Origin: Candidatus Bathyarchaeota archaeon | GTDB taxonomy: Archaea > Thermoproteota > Bathyarchaeia > RBG-16-48-13 > GCA-020355125 | Assembly: GCA_030670615.1 (NCBI GenBank) | Contig: DAOVBJ010000069.1 | Coordinates: 1 to 5,688 of the forward strand | Length of the DNA stretch: 5,688 nucleotides | Direction of reading: 5' to 3' | In this document: piece by piece, positions 5,122 through 5,688 of the stretch | Position numbering within the stretch: position 1 is the stretch's first letter | Layout: each line of letters opens with the position of its first letter | The notes under the pieces: generated by a model | The model's database searches: none | Told to the model about the DNA's origin: nothing | The model's input: the letters and a program-made list of their open reading frames with translations, nothing else | Program-made: the position numbers and the translations under genes

Positions 5122-5289
5122 TTGACCTTGAAAACCTTAGCCTTGTACTTGCGTTGTGAATACGTCGCTATAAGGTATTCTGGACGAGGTCAAATAAGAG
5201 TGGGGCTTCCGACAAAATCGGAAACGTATCTAGATAGCGCCCCGGTGAAAGTGTCGGTGGCTTCGAATCGCCCGTCGGGAATTGGCGAT
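5122..5289 (+). ncRNA. Possible structured RNA or 5' leader in the divergent gap
   Basis: Several complementary segments nest without conflict: 5122-5130 with 5185-5193 (9 pairs, one G-U), inside it 5134-5139 with 5171-5176 (6 pairs), then 5202-5206 with 5239-5243 (5 pairs) enclosing the hairpin 5207-5212/5218-5223 (6 pairs, loop CAAAA), then 5267-5272 with 5284-5289 (6 pairs). A TATA element lies at the right distance upstream on the + strand. I find no tRNA, RNase P, SRP or known riboswitch signature. A frame opened by TTG 5122 runs to 5373 (83 aa), but its translation is unlike any protein I know. Chance pairing is possible, and no fold energy was computed. Confidence 0.3.
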
Positions 5290-5390
5290 GGAACGCGTAT
5301 GTTAAGCTGTGTCACATATACCCGTATTCAAGGATTCGCGTTTCAAGTCCAAACTTCTTTTTTAGTAAGATAGCTAAGTAAATATTAATA

Positions 5391-5688
5391 GTGATTACAC
5401 CCGAAGTAAGCGAAGGGTGTAAAAAAAAGGGTGCAGCTAAGCGTTTCCTTATCCCGATCCCGCCTCAACCGGCCATAAGAAACGCTATGGCAAAAGTAGC
5501 GGAGAGAGAAGACCGGGGATTACCCATAATTGACTTCACCAGCGGAAACGTTGGAAAACTACCACATTACCTGAAACTGTTCTCTAAAATGGAGATCGAA
5601 GTAAACAAGACGCTTCCCGACGAACTGCAAGAATATTCCTCCTGCATTATTTCGAGTCTGAACACGTCTTTCAATTCGAATCCCCTGG
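5391..5688 (+). CDS. PLP-dependent aminotransferase-like protein (N-terminal part, cut by window end)
   Basis: The frame runs from after TAA 5379-5381 to the right edge. The only usual start codons are GTG 5391 and ATG 5487. From GTG the product begins MITPEVSEGCKKKGAAKRF and continues LIPIPPQPAIRNAMAKVAER, then GLPIIDFTSGNVGKL. A Pro-rich entry, a helix ending in a basic ER...RG, and a D-F-x-S-G-N turn resemble the N-terminal arm of fold-type I aminotransferases of class I/II (compare the usual I-x-x-G-x-G-N-P). The PLP lysine would be beyond the window, so the class is tentative. I prefer GTG because residues upstream of ATG 5487 already look conserved, but it lacks a clear ribosome binding site, so a leaderless start or initiation at 5487 remain possible. 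The gene is divergent from the dehydrogenase. Confidence 0.5.
   Translation, partial: MITPEVSEGCKKKGAAKRFLIPIPPQPAIRNAMAKVAEREDRGLPIIDFTSGNVGKLPHYLKLFSKMEIEVNKTLPDELQEYSSCIISSLNTSFNSNPL
5395..5422 (+). repeat. 8-bp inverted repeat at the start of the aminotransferase gene
   Basis: TTACACCC (5395-5402) and GGGTGTAA (5415-5422) pair perfectly across a 12-base loop, followed by more A residues (A8 run 5421-5428). The left arm begins 2 bases after the GTG start codon. It could fold in the mRNA and limit initiation, or serve as a DNA operator. It is not a terminator for either strand, since no T-run follows it in the direction of transcription. Confidence 0.4.

Noticed and set aside
5262..5269. 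tRNA T-loop-like TTCGAATC
   Set aside because: The flanking bases cannot form the 5-bp T stem (C opposite C at the loop closing pair), and no acceptor or anticodon arms can be placed around it. The TTCAAGTC at 5342-5349 fails the same test.
5284..5300. GGCGATGG resembling the start of a fluoride riboswitch
   Set aside because: The remaining conserved parts of that riboswitch, including the CTGATG segment, are absent downstream.
5122..5373. 83-aa open frame with TTG start
   Set aside because: There is no ribosome binding site, the translation shows no familiar motif, and the stretch is better described as possibly structured noncoding sequence.

Overview
The window looks like chromosomal DNA from an archaeon, probably an uncultured lineage of the TACK/Bathyarchaeia type; that placement is an inference from general resemblance. 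The archaeal signs are: two secreted proteins with class III (prepilin) signal peptides directly after the end of an ArlJ/TadC-like membrane platform gene, TATA-box promoters with short leaders, T-run terminators, and Asn-X-Ser/Thr sequons concentrated in the pilin-like proteins. Nothing indicates a prophage, insertion sequence or CRISPR array.

Left part (1-1566): the end of a type IV pilus assembly operon on the + strand. The C-terminal 65 residues of an ArlJ/TadC-type platform protein are followed after one base by a 151-aa pilin-like protein that apparently starts at CTG, then by a 274-aa pilin-like protein overlapping it by 23 bases. The last 13 codons of the second pilin gene are followed by a diverged, out-of-frame copy of themselves. 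A convergent - strand gene (1564-2178) encodes an unrecognised 204-aa protein with a helical, charged N-terminus.

Middle (2179-3646): a roughly 300-base regulatory region precedes a 389-aa enolase-superfamily acid-sugar dehydratase-like gene. Its TATA-like box is bracketed by a perfect 10-bp inverted repeat (2372-2381 and 2449-2458), and two 8-bp direct repeats lie 21 bp apart upstream.

Right part (3647-5688): a convergent gap rich in A/T runs separates the dehydratase from a - strand malate/L-lactate/ureidoglycolate-type (Ldh_2) NAD(P)-dependent dehydrogenase (3939-5027). This gene and the dehydratase have the same AGGCTTAAA element 34-35 bases before their start codons, which suggests, but does not prove, that they are expressed together to process a sugar acid or 2-oxo/2-hydroxy acid. 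A divergent gap of about 360 bases with nested complementary segments (a possible structured RNA or 5' leader) leads to the N-terminus of what looks like a PLP-dependent aminotransferase, cut by the window end.

The most useful observations are the CTG-started pilin, the duplicated pilin tail, the inverted repeat around the dehydratase promoter, the promoter element shared with the dehydrogenase, and the possible structured RNA at 5122-5289. No clear novel multi-gene system is visible.
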